Positions 34,947 to 43,700 of a stretch of 64,000 bases of DNA are shown one piece after another (the stretch's first letter is position 1; each line of letters begins with the position of its first letter). Origin of the DNA: Rhizobium sp. 18055. GTDB lineage: Bacteria > Pseudomonadota > Alphaproteobacteria > Rhizobiales > Rhizobiaceae. The position numbers and the translations under genes are program-made. The notes under the pieces were generated by a model. It saw nothing but the letters and a program-made list of their open reading frames with translations, was not told the origin of the DNA and searched no databases. The stretch covers positions 248,001-312,000 of the forward strand of contig NZ_CACSKD010000003.1 in the NCBI RefSeq assembly GCF_902706285.1. The letters are read 5' to 3'.

Positions 34947-36148
34947 ACGCTTGACCGTACCTCCCGCACCAGCGCCATCAGCATCACCACGAAGCCGAGC
35001 GCAATCACTGCCAGCACCGCGCAGGTGGCGATTGCCGCGTCGGCGCCGGAGCGGTCGAGGATGGCGGTGAAGACGACGGGGGCGATGGCGTTGGCGAGGT
35101 TTTGCGGCAGCGACAGGCGGGCGGAATGCAGGCCGTAGTCGCGGCGTGAAAACAGCGCCAGCGGCAGCAGCGCCCGGGCGACGGCCATGACCCCGGCGCC
35201 GAAGCTGTAAAAGAGGATGAAGCTGACCAGCACAGGTGTCGAACTCGGCAGGGCGAGCAGCAACACGAAGCTCAGTACCATGAGGCCGGTGCCCATCAGG
35301 GCGCTGAGGACAGGGTTGCCGCGCTTGCCGAGCAGCATGTCCATGAAGCGGGCCGAAATACCGATGACGCCGCGTGCCGAGCCGAGCTGCAGGGCGAGCG
35401 TTGGCGAAGCGCCGGACTGGCGGAAGATCTCCAGCAGCGACGGCGCCAGGCCAAAGGTGACGAAGGTCGAGATCGTCGTTGCTGCGGCAATCAGCAGAAA
35501 CGCCTTGCGCTGCATTGGCGGCGACAGTGCCAGCGGCGGGGTGCCGGCGCTCTCGCCAGTCGTGTGGCCGGCGACAGGCTTTGGCAAGGCGAGCAGATGC
35601 AGCGGCAGGCAGATGCAGAACTGCAGCGCCGCGCAGATGACGAACGTCGTCTGCCAGCCGAAATGCGCGTCGAGCAGGCTGAGAACCGGCCAGAAAATGG
35701 TGCCCGAAAGGCCGCTGAACAGCATCAGTATGGCGATGACGCGTTTGCTGTTCGGACCCTCGCGTTCGACGACGGCGGTATAGCTGGGTGCCGTCAGGGC
35801 GAGCGCGCCGCCGATGCCGATAACGATCCAGGCAAGGATGTAGAGAACAATGCCGTTTGCGGAAGCAAGCAGCAGCAGGCCGATCGTCAGCATCAGCGAG
35901 CCTGCAGCGAGCACCCGCGCGGCGCCGTAGCGCGCCAGCCAGCGTCCCGTCCTCGGGCCGAGCAGGGCGCTGATGATCATCATGACGGTCAGGCCGCCGA
36001 AGATGATTTCATTGGCGAGCCCGAGGTCCGGCGCAATGACGCGGCCCATGACGCCGAGCATGTCGAAACTGGTGCCCCAGCCGATTACCTGCGTGATGGC
36101 GAGAACGGCGATGGTCTGCGCCGAGCGCAGCGGAAATGATCGTGACAT
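34934..36148 (-). CDS. Major facilitator superfamily transporter
   Basis: A 404-aa inner-membrane transporter with 12 predicted helices and the MFS loop pattern (LLGPRTGRWLARYGAARVLAAG after helix 2, FSRRDYGLHSARLSLPQNLANAIAP in the second half). The substrate is unknown; drug or small-molecule efflux is likely. It runs against the GTA genes between g8 and g9. The ATG at 36148 was chosen over a TTG 21 bases upstream because AAGG precedes it. It is a cellular gene, not part of the RcGTA series. Confidence 0.88.
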   Translation of the reverse strand: MSRSFPLRSAQTIAVLAITQVIGWGTSFDMLGVMGRVIAPDLGLANEIIFGGLTVMMIISALLGPRTGRWLARYGAARVLAAGSLMLTIGLLLLASANGIVLYILAWIVIGIGGALALTAPSYTAVVEREGPNSKRVIAILMLFSGLSGTIFWPVLSLLDAHFGWQTTFVICAALQFCICLPLHLLALPKPVAGHTTGESAGTPPLALSPPMQRKAFLLIAAATTISTFVTFGLAPSLLEIFRQSGASPTLALQLGSARGVIGISARFMDMLLGKRGNPVLSALMGTGLMVLSFVLLLALPSSTPVLVSFILFYSFGAGVMAVARALLPLALFSRRDYGLHSARLSLPQNLANAIAPVVFTAILDRSGADAAIATCAVLAVIALGFVVMLMALVREVRSSVQVA

Positions 36149-36250
36149 CGGCAGCAGATGCCTTGGCAATCGCGGATTGGAAACAATGGCTTTTGCCGGT
36201 GGTAACAGCTTCGCCCGTTGGTTGAAAGTGACAAGTCGATGACAGTTGCG

Positions 36251-36273
36251 GGCGTCCTCCGGGCGCCTTTTTT
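36251..36273 (+). terminator. Intrinsic terminator directly upstream of g9
   Basis: GGCGTCC (36251-36257), loop TCC, GGGCGCC (36261-36267) forms a 7-bp stem with one G-U pair, followed by six T (36268-36273). It lies 18 bases before the g9 ATG, and the GGAAGGA ribosome site comes right after the T-run, so it acts on plus-strand RNA heading into the tail genes. It could be an attenuator or the end of a short RNA. Confidence 0.7.
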
Positions 36274-36291
36274 CGTGGAAGGAACAGGCTC

Positions 36292-36699
36292 ATGGTGGCG
36301 CAGAAGGGCAAGGATCTGCTGTTGAAGGTCTTCAACGGCACGACTTTCGAAACGGTGGCGGGGCTGCGCTCGAAGCGGCTCGCCTTCAATGCAGAGACGG
36401 TTGATGTGACCGATGCGGAAAGCGTCGGGCGCTGGCGCGAGTTGCTGGGAGGTGCGGGCGTCCAGCGGGCGTCGGTCTCCGGTGCCGGCATCTTCAAGGA
36501 TGCGGCGTCCGACCAGCTGGTGCGCAACGCCTTCTTCAATGCGGCGATCCTCGGCTGGCAGATCGTCATTCCCGGTTTCGGCAGCGTGACGGGACCGTTC
36601 CAGGCCAGCGCGCTCGAATATTCCGGCCAGCACAATGGCGAGGTGATGTTCGAGCTGGCGCTGGAATCGGCCGGCGCCATCAGCTTCGAGGCGCTCTGA
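36292..36699 (+). CDS. GTA major tail protein (g9)
   Basis: A 135-aa phage major tail tube protein (TP901-1-like): MVAQKGKDLLLKVFNGTTFETVAGLRSKRLAFNAETVDVTDAESVGRWRELL, then QRASVSGAGIFKDAASDQLVRNAFFNA and GEVMFELALESAGAISFEAL. It stacks into the tail tube. The ribosome site GGAAGGA lies between the terminator and the ATG. Its TGA shares one base with the g10 ATG. Confidence 0.92.
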   Translation: MVAQKGKDLLLKVFNGTTFETVAGLRSKRLAFNAETVDVTDAESVGRWRELLGGAGVQRASVSGAGIFKDAASDQLVRNAFFNAAILGWQIVIPGFGSVTGPFQASALEYSGQHNGEVMFELALESAGAISFEAL

Positions 36700-37079
36700 T
36701 GCGGGCGGCGGGCGCAAGGGCGAACCGCAGGCGCGGCGAGATCGAGGCGGTGATCGATGGCGAGCGGCGGGTGCTGTGCCTGACGCTCGGCGCACTGGCC
36801 GAACTCGAGACGGCCTTTTCGGTCGACAGCCTGAACGGGCTGGCCGAGCGCTTTGCCGGCGGTCGGCTGAAGGCGGCCGACATGATCCGCATCATCGGCG
36901 CCGGCCTTCGCGGCGGCGGCAATCTCTATTCCGACGATGAGGTCGCCGGTGCCGATGTCGAAGGTGGACTTGGCGGCTATGCCGAAATCGTCGGCGATCT
37001 CCTGACCGCGACCTTTGTCGGGGCCAATCCCGGTGGAAGCATTGGGGACGGTGCGGACGCCTCCGCCCGCCCCCTTTAG
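36699..37079 (+). CDS. GTA gp10 tail-assembly chaperone-like protein
   Basis: A 126-aa protein with the GTA gp10 (Phage_TAC_11-like) pattern: RRGEIEAVIDGERRVLCLTLGALAELETAFSVDSLNGLAERFAGGRLKAADMIRIIGAGLRGGG. It is thought to chaperone the tape measure during tail assembly. The last 20 residues (GANPGGSIGDGADASARPL) are low-complexity and overlap nothing. It ends CGC CCC CTT TAG, and the open frame of g10.1 continues in the -1 frame. Confidence 0.88.
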   Translation: MRAAGARANRRRGEIEAVIDGERRVLCLTLGALAELETAFSVDSLNGLAERFAGGRLKAADMIRIIGAGLRGGGNLYSDDEVAGADVEGGLGGYAEIVGDLLTATFVGANPGGSIGDGADASARPL

Positions 37080-37081
37080 CC

Positions 37082-37306
37082 GCAGCGGGCATCGAGACCG
37101 AAAGCAGGCCAGCGCCGTTCCCCTGGGCGCGCGTCCTGCATGTCGGCCTCTGCCTGCTGCGGCTTTCTCCGCAGCAGTTCTGGGCGATGACGCCCATTGA
37201 ATTCCACGCCGCAGCCGGTGGCCTGGCGCCGCGCAACGTCGCGGTTTCCCGCGCCGATCTGGACGGGCTGATGGCCCGCTTTCCCGATGTGCCTGACGCC
37301 CCCTGA
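37082..37306 (+). CDS. GTA g10.1 tail-assembly chaperone, start codon not identifiable
   Basis: The frame read from 37082 gives about 74 aa: AAGIETESRPAPFPWARVLH..., with RLSPQQFWAMTPIEFHAAAGGL, the hallmark of the small GTA chaperone encoded after g10. There is no ATG, GTG or TTG in this frame between the last 60 bases of g10 and the conserved core; the first ATG (37187) would cut off half the domain. It may be made by -1 frameshifting from g10, by a rare start codon, or be damaged. The start given is arbitrary. Confidence 0.7.
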   Translation, partial: AAGIETESRPAPFPWARVLHVGLCLLRLSPQQFWAMTPIEFHAAAGGLAPRNVAVSRADLDGLMARFPDVPDAP

Positions 37307-37320
37307 CGAGAGGATAGATC

Positions 37321-37866
37321 ATGGATAACGACGAAACCGACCTCGTTGCGGCAACCGGCCAGGCCGAGACGCTGCAGCGGGCGCTGGATGCGCTCGAAAC
37401 CCGCTCGCGCTCCTTCGGCGCAGCACTTTCGGGCGCGCTGCTTAGCGCTACCGATGGCGGCAAGGGGCTGGACGACGTGCTGCGCGGCCTCGGAAACCGG
37501 CTGGCCGATATCGCGCTCTCGGCCGGGCTGAAACCGCTGGAAACGATGATCTCCGGTGCGGCCTCCAGTCTGTTCGGTGGTCTCGGCAAGCTGCTGCCGT
37601 TTGCCGATGGCGGCGTCGTCTCGCAGCCCACCTATTTCCCGATGGGTGGCAACACGGGGCTGATGGGCGAGGCGGGAAGCGAGGCGATCCTGCCGCTGAA
37701 GCGCGGTGCCGACGGTGCGCTCGGCGTCTCGGCGGCGGGTGGCGGCGGGGCATCGCAGATCGTCTTCAACGTCACCGCCACCGATGCCCAGAGCTTTCAG
37801 AAAAGCGAGGCGCAGATTTCCTCCATGCTGGCGCGCACCGCAATGCGCGGCCAGCGCAACCTGTGA
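37321..37866 (+). CDS. GTA tape measure protein (g11)
   Basis: A 181-aa tail tape measure protein that sets tail length and is threaded through the tube. The N-terminal half is helical (QAETLQRALDALETRSRSFGAALSGALLSA). The second half has the GTA signature FADGGVVSQPTYFPMGGNTGLMGEAGSEAILPLKRGADGALGV. It is short, in line with the short tails of GTA particles. It starts 14 bases after g10.1. Confidence 0.9.
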   Translation: MDNDETDLVAATGQAETLQRALDALETRSRSFGAALSGALLSATDGGKGLDDVLRGLGNRLADIALSAGLKPLETMISGAASSLFGGLGKLLPFADGGVVSQPTYFPMGGNTGLMGEAGSEAILPLKRGADGALGVSAAGGGGASQIVFNVTATDAQSFQKSEAQISSMLARTAMRGQRNL

Positions 37867-37873
37867 GGCCGCG

Positions 37874-38515
37874 ATGAGCAACGGCTTTCACGAGGTCCGC
37901 TTTCCCTTGCGCCTGTCGCTATCGACCAGCGGCGGACCGGTCAGGCGCACCGATATCGTCAATCTCTCCAATGGTCGCGAGAGCCGCAACAGCCGCTGGC
38001 GCGACGCACGCCGCAGCTACGACGCCGGCTCCGGCCTGCGCTCGGTTGCCGATCTCTACGAGGTGCTGGAGTTCTTCGAGGCCCGCAGCGGCGAACTCTA
38101 CGGCTTTCGTTTCCGCGATCCGATCGACTGGACCTCCGGCCGGCCGGGCGCAGCGGTCACAGCGGGTGACCAGCCGCTCGGGTCCGGCGACGGTCTCAAC
38201 GCCAGCTTCCCGCTCGCCAAGACCTACGGCGATCCGGCGGCGAGCAGCATCCGTGATATCACCAAGCCGGTCGCAGGATCGGTGGTGGTTGCGGTCGATG
38301 GCATCGCGCAGCCGCCATCGGCTTTTTACTGCGATGCCGCCACCGGCATCGTCACCTTCGCCGCAGGCCACATCCCGCCATCCGGCGCCGGCGTCACCGC
38401 CGGCTTCGAATTCGACGTTCCCGTGCGCTTCGCCACCGGCCGCATCGACGTCAACCTGTCGGCTTTCAACGCTGGCCGCATTCCCACCATTCCGTTGACG
38501 GAGATCATCCCATGA
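37874..38515 (+). CDS. GTA distal tail protein (g12, DUF2460)
   Basis: A 213-aa DUF2460 protein: FHEVRFPLRLSLSTSGGPVRRTDIVNLSNGRESRNSRW, YEVLEFFEARSGELYGFRFRDPIDWTS and FDVPVRFATGRIDVNLSAFNAGRIPTIPLTEI. It forms the distal ring of the tail at the baseplate. The ATG at 37874 lies 7 bases after g11. The stop overlaps g13 by 4 bases. Confidence 0.93.
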   Translation: MSNGFHEVRFPLRLSLSTSGGPVRRTDIVNLSNGRESRNSRWRDARRSYDAGSGLRSVADLYEVLEFFEARSGELYGFRFRDPIDWTSGRPGAAVTAGDQPLGSGDGLNASFPLAKTYGDPAASSIRDITKPVAGSVVVAVDGIAQPPSAFYCDAATGIVTFAAGHIPPSGAGVTAGFEFDVPVRFATGRIDVNLSAFNAGRIPTIPLTEIIP

Positions 38516-39402
38516 GAGCTGTCCCCGAAGCGCTCAAGGCGCATCTGGCAGACGACGCGACCACGATCTGCCACGCCTGGCGGGTGACCCGCAGCGATGG
38601 CATCGTGCTGGGTTTTACCGAACACGATCACGACCTCGCCTTCGCCGGCACCACGTTTTTCGCGGCAAGCGGCTTTTCCGCCAGTGCCGCCGAAGAGGAG
38701 GCCGGATTGCCGGCTGCAACAAGCGAGGTCACCGGCGGCTTTTCCAGCGCTGCCATCACCGAGGAGGATCTGCAGCGGGGTCGCTATGACGGCGCCCGCG
38801 TCGAGGTCTTCGTCGTCAACTGGGCCGATCCCGGCCAGTACATGCTGCTGAAGGTGCAGGAGATCGGCGAGGTGACCCGCGATGCCGGCCGCTTCCAGGC
38901 CGAGCTTCGCAGCTTCGCCAGCCGGCTGAACGAGCCGCAGGGCCGTGTCTACGGCCGGCGCTGCGATGCCACGCTCGGCGACATCAGATGCGGCATCGAC
39001 CTCGCACAGCCGTCGATGCGCGCCGAGGGCGTGGTGGTCTCGATGCCGGATATGAGCAGAGTATTGCTATCGGGCGTCCGGTCCGTTGCCGACGGTTTCT
39101 TCCGCTTCGGCGTGCTGACCTTTCTCGACGGCGACATGGAGGGGCAGCGCGCCGATATCGAGGCGCATGCGGTTGTCGATGGTGCGACGGAAGTCACCCT
39201 CTGGCTGCCGCTTGATCGAGCACCGCAGCCGGGCGGCCGCGTGGCGCTCACGGCCGGCTGCGACAAGGCTTTTTCCACCTGCCGAGCCAAATTCGCCAAC
39301 CACCTGAATTTCCGCGGCTTTCCCCACATGCCGGGCGCCGACTTCGCCTACACCTATGCGGATGGCGAGACCGTTCATGACGGGAGCCCGCTGTTCAAAT
39401 GA
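38512..39402 (+). CDS. GTA baseplate hub protein (g13, DUF2163)
   Basis: A 296-aa DUF2163 protein of the tail hub: LADDATTICHAWRVTRSDGIVLGFTEHDHDLAFAGTTFFAASGFSASA at the N-terminus. The C-terminal half has four conserved cysteines: RRCDATLGDIRCGID and AGCDKAFSTCRAKFANHLNFRGFPHMPG. They are placed to bind a metal or Fe-S cluster, as reported for the RcGTA hub. It overlaps g12 and g14 by ATGA junctions. Confidence 0.93.
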   Translation: MRAVPEALKAHLADDATTICHAWRVTRSDGIVLGFTEHDHDLAFAGTTFFAASGFSASAAEEEAGLPAATSEVTGGFSSAAITEEDLQRGRYDGARVEVFVVNWADPGQYMLLKVQEIGEVTRDAGRFQAELRSFASRLNEPQGRVYGRRCDATLGDIRCGIDLAQPSMRAEGVVVSMPDMSRVLLSGVRSVADGFFRFGVLTFLDGDMEGQRADIEAHAVVDGATEVTLWLPLDRAPQPGGRVALTAGCDKAFSTCRAKFANHLNFRGFPHMPGADFAYTYADGETVHDGSPLFK

Positions 39403-39833
39403 CCGAAATCGCAGAGCATGTGCTGCTGATCGCCGAGAGCTGGATCGGCACGCCCTATCGCCATCAGGCATCGTTGAAGGGCGTCGGCTGCGATTGCCTC
39501 GGCCTCGTCAGGGGCATCTGGCGGGAACTCTACGGATACGAGCCGGAACGGCCGCCACCCTATGCGCCCGATTGGGCCGAGCGCAGCGGCGAAGACCGGC
39601 TGATGGATGCGGCGCTGAGGCACTTCGGGTCGCCGCTGTCGCCTGCAGAAGCGCTGCCCGGCGACCTGCTGCTGTTTCGCTGGCGGCCGCAGCTGGCCGC
39701 CAAGCATGCCGGTATCCTGTCGGCCGAGCGGCAGTTCATTCACGCTTACGAGCAGGCCGCGGTGATCGCATCGCCGCTGGTGCCGAGTTGGCGCCGGCGC
39801 ATCGCGGCTGTCTTTCGCTTTCCGGAGAAATAG
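39399..39833 (+). CDS. GTA tail peptidase (g14, NlpC/P60)
   Basis: A 144-aa NlpC/P60 cysteine peptidase: SWIGTPYRHQASLKGVGCDCLGLVRGIW contains the catalytic Cys, and RPQLAAKHAGILS the His. It would cut peptidoglycan peptides as the tail penetrates the recipient envelope. It ends directly before the g15 ATG. Confidence 0.93.
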   Translation: MTEIAEHVLLIAESWIGTPYRHQASLKGVGCDCLGLVRGIWRELYGYEPERPPPYAPDWAERSGEDRLMDAALRHFGSPLSPAEALPGDLLLFRWRPQLAAKHAGILSAERQFIHAYEQAAVIASPLVPSWRRRIAAVFRFPEK

Positions 39834-42800
39834 ATGGCAACGCTTCTCTTCCAGGCGGCCGGTGCCGCGCTCGGCAGCGTCTTCGGTCCCGTCGGCGCCA
39901 TCATCGGTCGTGCGGCGGGCGCGCTTGCCGGCAGTGTCGTCGATCATGCGCTGATCAACGGCAGCTCCACGGTGCGCGGCGCCCACCTTTCGACCGCCCG
40001 TATTCCCGGCGCCGACGAGGGCACCGCGATCAACCGCGTCTATGGCGCCGTGCGCATCGGCGGCACGCTGATCTGGGCAACCCGCTTCGAGGAGGAGGTG
40101 ACCACCGAGCGAACCGGCGGCAAGGCCTCGGGCGGCACCAGGGTCGAGACCTTTCGCTATTTCGCCAATCTGGCGGTCGGCCTCTCGGAGGGCCCGATCG
40201 GCCATGTCAGGCGCGTCTGGGCCGATGGCAAGGAACTCGACCTCACCAAAATCGAGATGCGCGTCTACCGTGGCGATGCCGCACAGCTGCCCGATCCGCT
40301 GATCGAGGCCAAGCAGGGGGCCGGCAACGCTCCCGCCTATCGCGGCCTTGCCTATGTCGTCTTCGAGCGCCTGCCGCTCGATGCCTACGGAAACCGTATC
40401 CCGTTGCTGCAGTTCGAGGTCGTCAGATCGGTCGGCGGGCTGGAAAGCCAGATCAGGGCGGTCTGCATCATTCCGGGCGCCACCGAGCACGGCTATCAGC
40501 TGGCGCAGGTGTCTGAAAGCACCGGCGCCGGCAGCGCCCGCATTCTCAACCGCAACAGCCTGCAGGGCGCCAGCGACTGGGACATCTCGCTCGACGAGCT
40601 GACGGCGCTCTGCCCCAACCTGGAGCGCGTCGCGCTCGTCGTCTCATGGTTCGGCACCGATCTGCGCGCCGGTGAGTGCCGCGTGGTGCCGGGGGTGGAA
40701 GTGACAAGCCGCAGCGACGAGAGCCGGCCTTGGTCGGTTTCGGGTGTCGAGCGCGGGGCAGCCCACCTCGTCAGCCGCACCAATGGCGGCCCGGCCTATG
40801 GCGGCACGCCCGACGATGCCAGCGTGCTGTCGGCCATTGCCGATCTGAAGGCGCGCGGCCTGCAGGTCTATCTCTATCCGTTCCTGATGATGGACATCCC
40901 CGCGAACAATGCGCTGCCCGATCCCTATGGCGGCGGGCAACAGCCGGCCTATCCCTGGCGCGGCCGGATTACTGGCCACCCGGCAACCGGCCAGCCCGGC
41001 ACCGCCGATCGCACCGCAACGGCCCGCAGCCAGCTGCTGGCCTTTGCCGGCAATGCGCAACCCAGCCATTTCTCCGTCACCGCTGATCGCGTCGCCTATC
41101 TCGGCAGCGAGCGGAGCTACCGCCGTTTCATCCTGCACTATGCCCAACTGGCCAGAGCCGCAGGCGGGGTCGATGGCTTCCTCATCGGTTCCGAGCTGCG
41201 TGGATTGACGCAGCTGCGCGACGGCAGCGACGCCTTTCCCTTCGTCGAGATGCTGATCGCGCTTGCCGCCGACGTCAGGGCGCTGCTGCCACAGGCAAAG
41301 ATCACCTATGGCGCCGATTGGAGCGAGTATTTCGGCTACCACCCGACGGACGGCAGCGGCGACGTCTACTACCATCTCGATCCGCTCTGGGCCTCGCCTG
41401 ACATCGCCGCGGTCGGCATCGACAACTATATGCCGCTCGCCGATTGGCGCGATCAGGATCTTGCCAGCGCCGGTCCCGACGGGTTTCGGTTGGCCGATGA
41501 CCGCGATGCGATGATCGCCGCGATCAATGCAGGCGAGGGGTTCGACTGGTATTATGCCGATGCTGCCGCCCGTCGCGCCCGCCAGCGCAGCCCGATCACC
41601 GATGGCCTTGCCGGCAAGCCCTGGGTCTACAGGTACAAGGACATCGGCTCGTGGTGGGCCAATCCACATTTTGAGCGGGTGGATGGCGCCGAGCGCACGG
41701 TGCCGACGGCCTGGGTGCCATCGGGCAAGCCGGTCTGGTTCACCGAGCTCGGCTGCGGCGCCGTCGACAAGGGCGCCAACCAGCCGAACGTCTTCGCCGA
41801 TCCGAAATCGGTCGAAAGCGGCGCGCCGTATTTCTCCAACAGCATGCGCTCCGACAGCATGCAGCGCCGCTTCCTCGAAGCCCATCATCACTGGTGGGCA
41901 GGCGGTGCAGCGCCCGCCGGCATGGTCGATCCCACCCATCTGTTCGTCTGGTCCTGGGACGCGCGGCCCTATCCGGCCTTCCCGCTGGCGACCGATCTCT
42001 GGTCCGACGGGAACAACTGGCGCACCGGTCACTGGCTGAACGGCAGGCTCGGTGGCGGCACGCTGGCCGATGTCATTGCTGCCATCCTGCGCGACCACGG
42101 CTTTGCGGATTTCGACGTCGAAGAAGTCAGCGGCGATCTGACCGGCTATGTGCAGGGCGATCTCAACTCGGCACGCAGCCTGATCGAGCCGCTGCTGCAG
42201 GCCTTCCAGATCGATGCCCTCGAGGATGCCGGCCTGCTGCGCTTTCGCTCGCGAGCGCGCGCCAGCCTGCCGGCGCTCGAGGTCGACATCCTCGTCGATC
42301 GCGAGGACGAGCCGCTCTGGCAGGAAACCCGCGGCCATGACAGCGATTTTGCTGCCGAGGCGGTGCTGACCTTCTACAATCCCGCTCTCGACTATGAGCA
42401 GGCGAGCGTCCGCTCGCACCGCGTTGCGCAGACCACCAGCCGGGTGATCAGGCAGGATCTGGCCGCCGTCGTCGCCGAGGAGGCGGCGCTGGCCGCGGCC
42501 GAAGCGCTGCTGCGCGACAACCGGATCGCCCGCCGCTCCATCCGCTTCTCGTTGCCGCCAGGCGAACTGGCCGTCCAGCCCGGCGATGTCGTGTCGATCG
42601 CGGAGGGACCTGCCGGCCGTTTCCTGATCTCCCGCATCGAGGATGGCGACGCGCGCCGCATCGAGGCTCGCGAATTTGCACCGTCTGCAGGCGGCAGCCT
42701 GCGGGCGGCAACCGACGGGCGCGATGGTGGTGGTACGGCATCGAACCTGTTTGCCCCCGTGGTGCATCTGCTGGACCTGCCGCGTTTCGATGGCAGTGAG

Positions 42801-43676
42801 GCTGCCAGCTTCGCCCGCGCCGCGGTCTTCGCCAAGCCCTGGCGCACTGTCGGCCTGTCCTCGTCGGCAACCACGGAAGGCTATCGGGGCAGGGTGCTGC
42901 TCGACCGTCCGGCCACGATCGGCACGCTGGCGGCGGCACTTGGATCGGGTGTCACCGGCCGCTTCGACTGGTCTCAGCCTCTGGTCGTCAATCTTGCCTA
43001 TGGCGAGTTGTCGTCCGCGGCTGAAATCTCGGTGCTCAACGGTGCAAACCGGATCGCTGTTCGCGCGACGAACGGCGTCTGGGAAGTGCTGTCCTTCCTG
43101 CAGGCGGACGAAATCGAAAGCGGACGCTGGCGCTTGGGCGGCTTGCTGCGTGCGCTCGCCGGCACCGAGGACGCGATGGCGTCGGGCGCCGTGTCGGGCG
43201 CTGCCGCCGTGCTGCTCGACGAAGCCGTCAAGCCGCTTGGTCTTGGAAGCGATGAGATGGGGCTGGCGCTCAACTGGATCGCCGAGGCATCGGGCTCGCT
43301 GGAGATGGCAGGGCCTTTCGTCTTCGAGGGTGGGATGCGGGCCGAGACGCCACTGTCGCCGGTTCACCTGCGTTGCGCGAGGGCACCAAGCGGCGATGCC
43401 GTCATCACCTGGACCCGGCGCGGGCGCGACAATGCAGACAGCTGGATCGGTGCCGATATTCCGCTCGACGAACCCTTTGAGCGCTACCGCGTCGATGTCC
43501 TCGACGGCGACAGCGTGGTCAGGACCGCCGAGGTCGATCGACCGGAATGGACCTATGCCTCGGCAGACCAAGCGCAGGATTTCGGCGGGCAACAAAGCAG
43601 TCTGACGGTGAGGATCCGCCAGATCGGCGAGCGCGTGCCGCTGGGGCTCCCGGCGGCAGCGACATTTCAGCTGTGA
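39834..43676 (+). CDS. GTA host-specificity tail-tip protein (g15, TIM-barrel domain)
   Basis: A 1280-aa tail-tip protein, the largest GTA gene. The N-terminus (ALGSVFGPVGAIIGRAAGALAGSVVDHALI) is a glycine-rich hydrophobic stretch likely to enter the recipient membrane. Residues about 430-740 are the GTA TIM-barrel-like domain (RRFILHYAQLARAAGGVDGFLIGSEL, ITYGADWSEYFGYHPTDGSGDVYYHLDPLW, WWANPHFERVDG, VWFTELGCGAVDKGANQPNVF). The remainder is the phage-tail_3 region. It recognises recipient cells. Full length and without a frameshift. Confidence 0.94.
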   Translation: MATLLFQAAGAALGSVFGPVGAIIGRAAGALAGSVVDHALINGSSTVRGAHLSTARIPGADEGTAINRVYGAVRIGGTLIWATRFEEEVTTERTGGKASGGTRVETFRYFANLAVGLSEGPIGHVRRVWADGKELDLTKIEMRVYRGDAAQLPDPLIEAKQGAGNAPAYRGLAYVVFERLPLDAYGNRIPLLQFEVVRSVGGLESQIRAVCIIPGATEHGYQLAQVSESTGAGSARILNRNSLQGASDWDISLDELTALCPNLERVALVVSWFGTDLRAGECRVVPGVEVTSRSDESRPWSVSGVERGAAHLVSRTNGGPAYGGTPDDASVLSAIADLKARGLQVYLYPFLMMDIPANNALPDPYGGGQQPAYPWRGRITGHPATGQPGTADRTATARSQLLAFAGNAQPSHFSVTADRVAYLGSERSYRRFILHYAQLARAAGGVDGFLIGSELRGLTQLRDGSDAFPFVEMLIALAADVRALLPQAKITYGADWSEYFGYHPTDGSGDVYYHLDPLWASPDIAAVGIDNYMPLADWRDQDLASAGPDGFRLADDRDAMIAAINAGEGFDWYYADAAARRARQRSPITDGLAGKPWVYRYKDIGSWWANPHFERVDGAERTVPTAWVPSGKPVWFTELGCGAVDKGANQPNVFADPKSVESGAPYFSNSMRSDSMQRRFLEAHHHWWAGGAAPAGMVDPTHLFVWSWDARPYPAFPLATDLWSDGNNWRTGHWLNGRLGGGTLADVIAAILRDHGFADFDVEEVSGDLTGYVQGDLNSARSLIEPLLQAFQIDALEDAGLLRFRSRARASLPALEVDILVDREDEPLWQETRGHDSDFAAEAVLTFYNPALDYEQASVRSHRVAQTTSRVIRQDLAAVVAEEAALAAAEALLRDNRIARRSIRFSLPPGELAVQPGDVVSIAEGPAGRFLISRIEDGDARRIEAREFAPSAGGSLRAATDGRDGGGTASNLFAPVVHLLDLPRFDGSEAASFARAAVFAKPWRTVGLSSSATTEGYRGRVLLDRPATIGTLAAALGSGVTGRFDWSQPLVVNLAYGELSSAAEISVLNGANRIAVRATNGVWEVLSFLQADEIESGRWRLGGLLRALAGTEDAMASGAVSGAAAVLLDEAVKPLGLGSDEMGLALNWIAEASGSLEMAGPFVFEGGMRAETPLSPVHLRCARAPSGDAVITWTRRGRDNADSWIGADIPLDEPFERYRVDVLDGDSVVRTAEVDRPEWTYASADQAQDFGGQQSSLTVRIRQIGERVPLGLPAAATFQL

Positions 43677-43700
43677 TGTTTCAACACAAGGAGAAGAACG

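Noticed and set aside
37015..37200. 61-codon frame starting with MSGPIPVEALG in the third frame at the g10/g10.1 junction
   Set aside because: Its product has no chaperone pattern; the conserved FWAMTPIEFHAAAGGL sequence is in the other frame.
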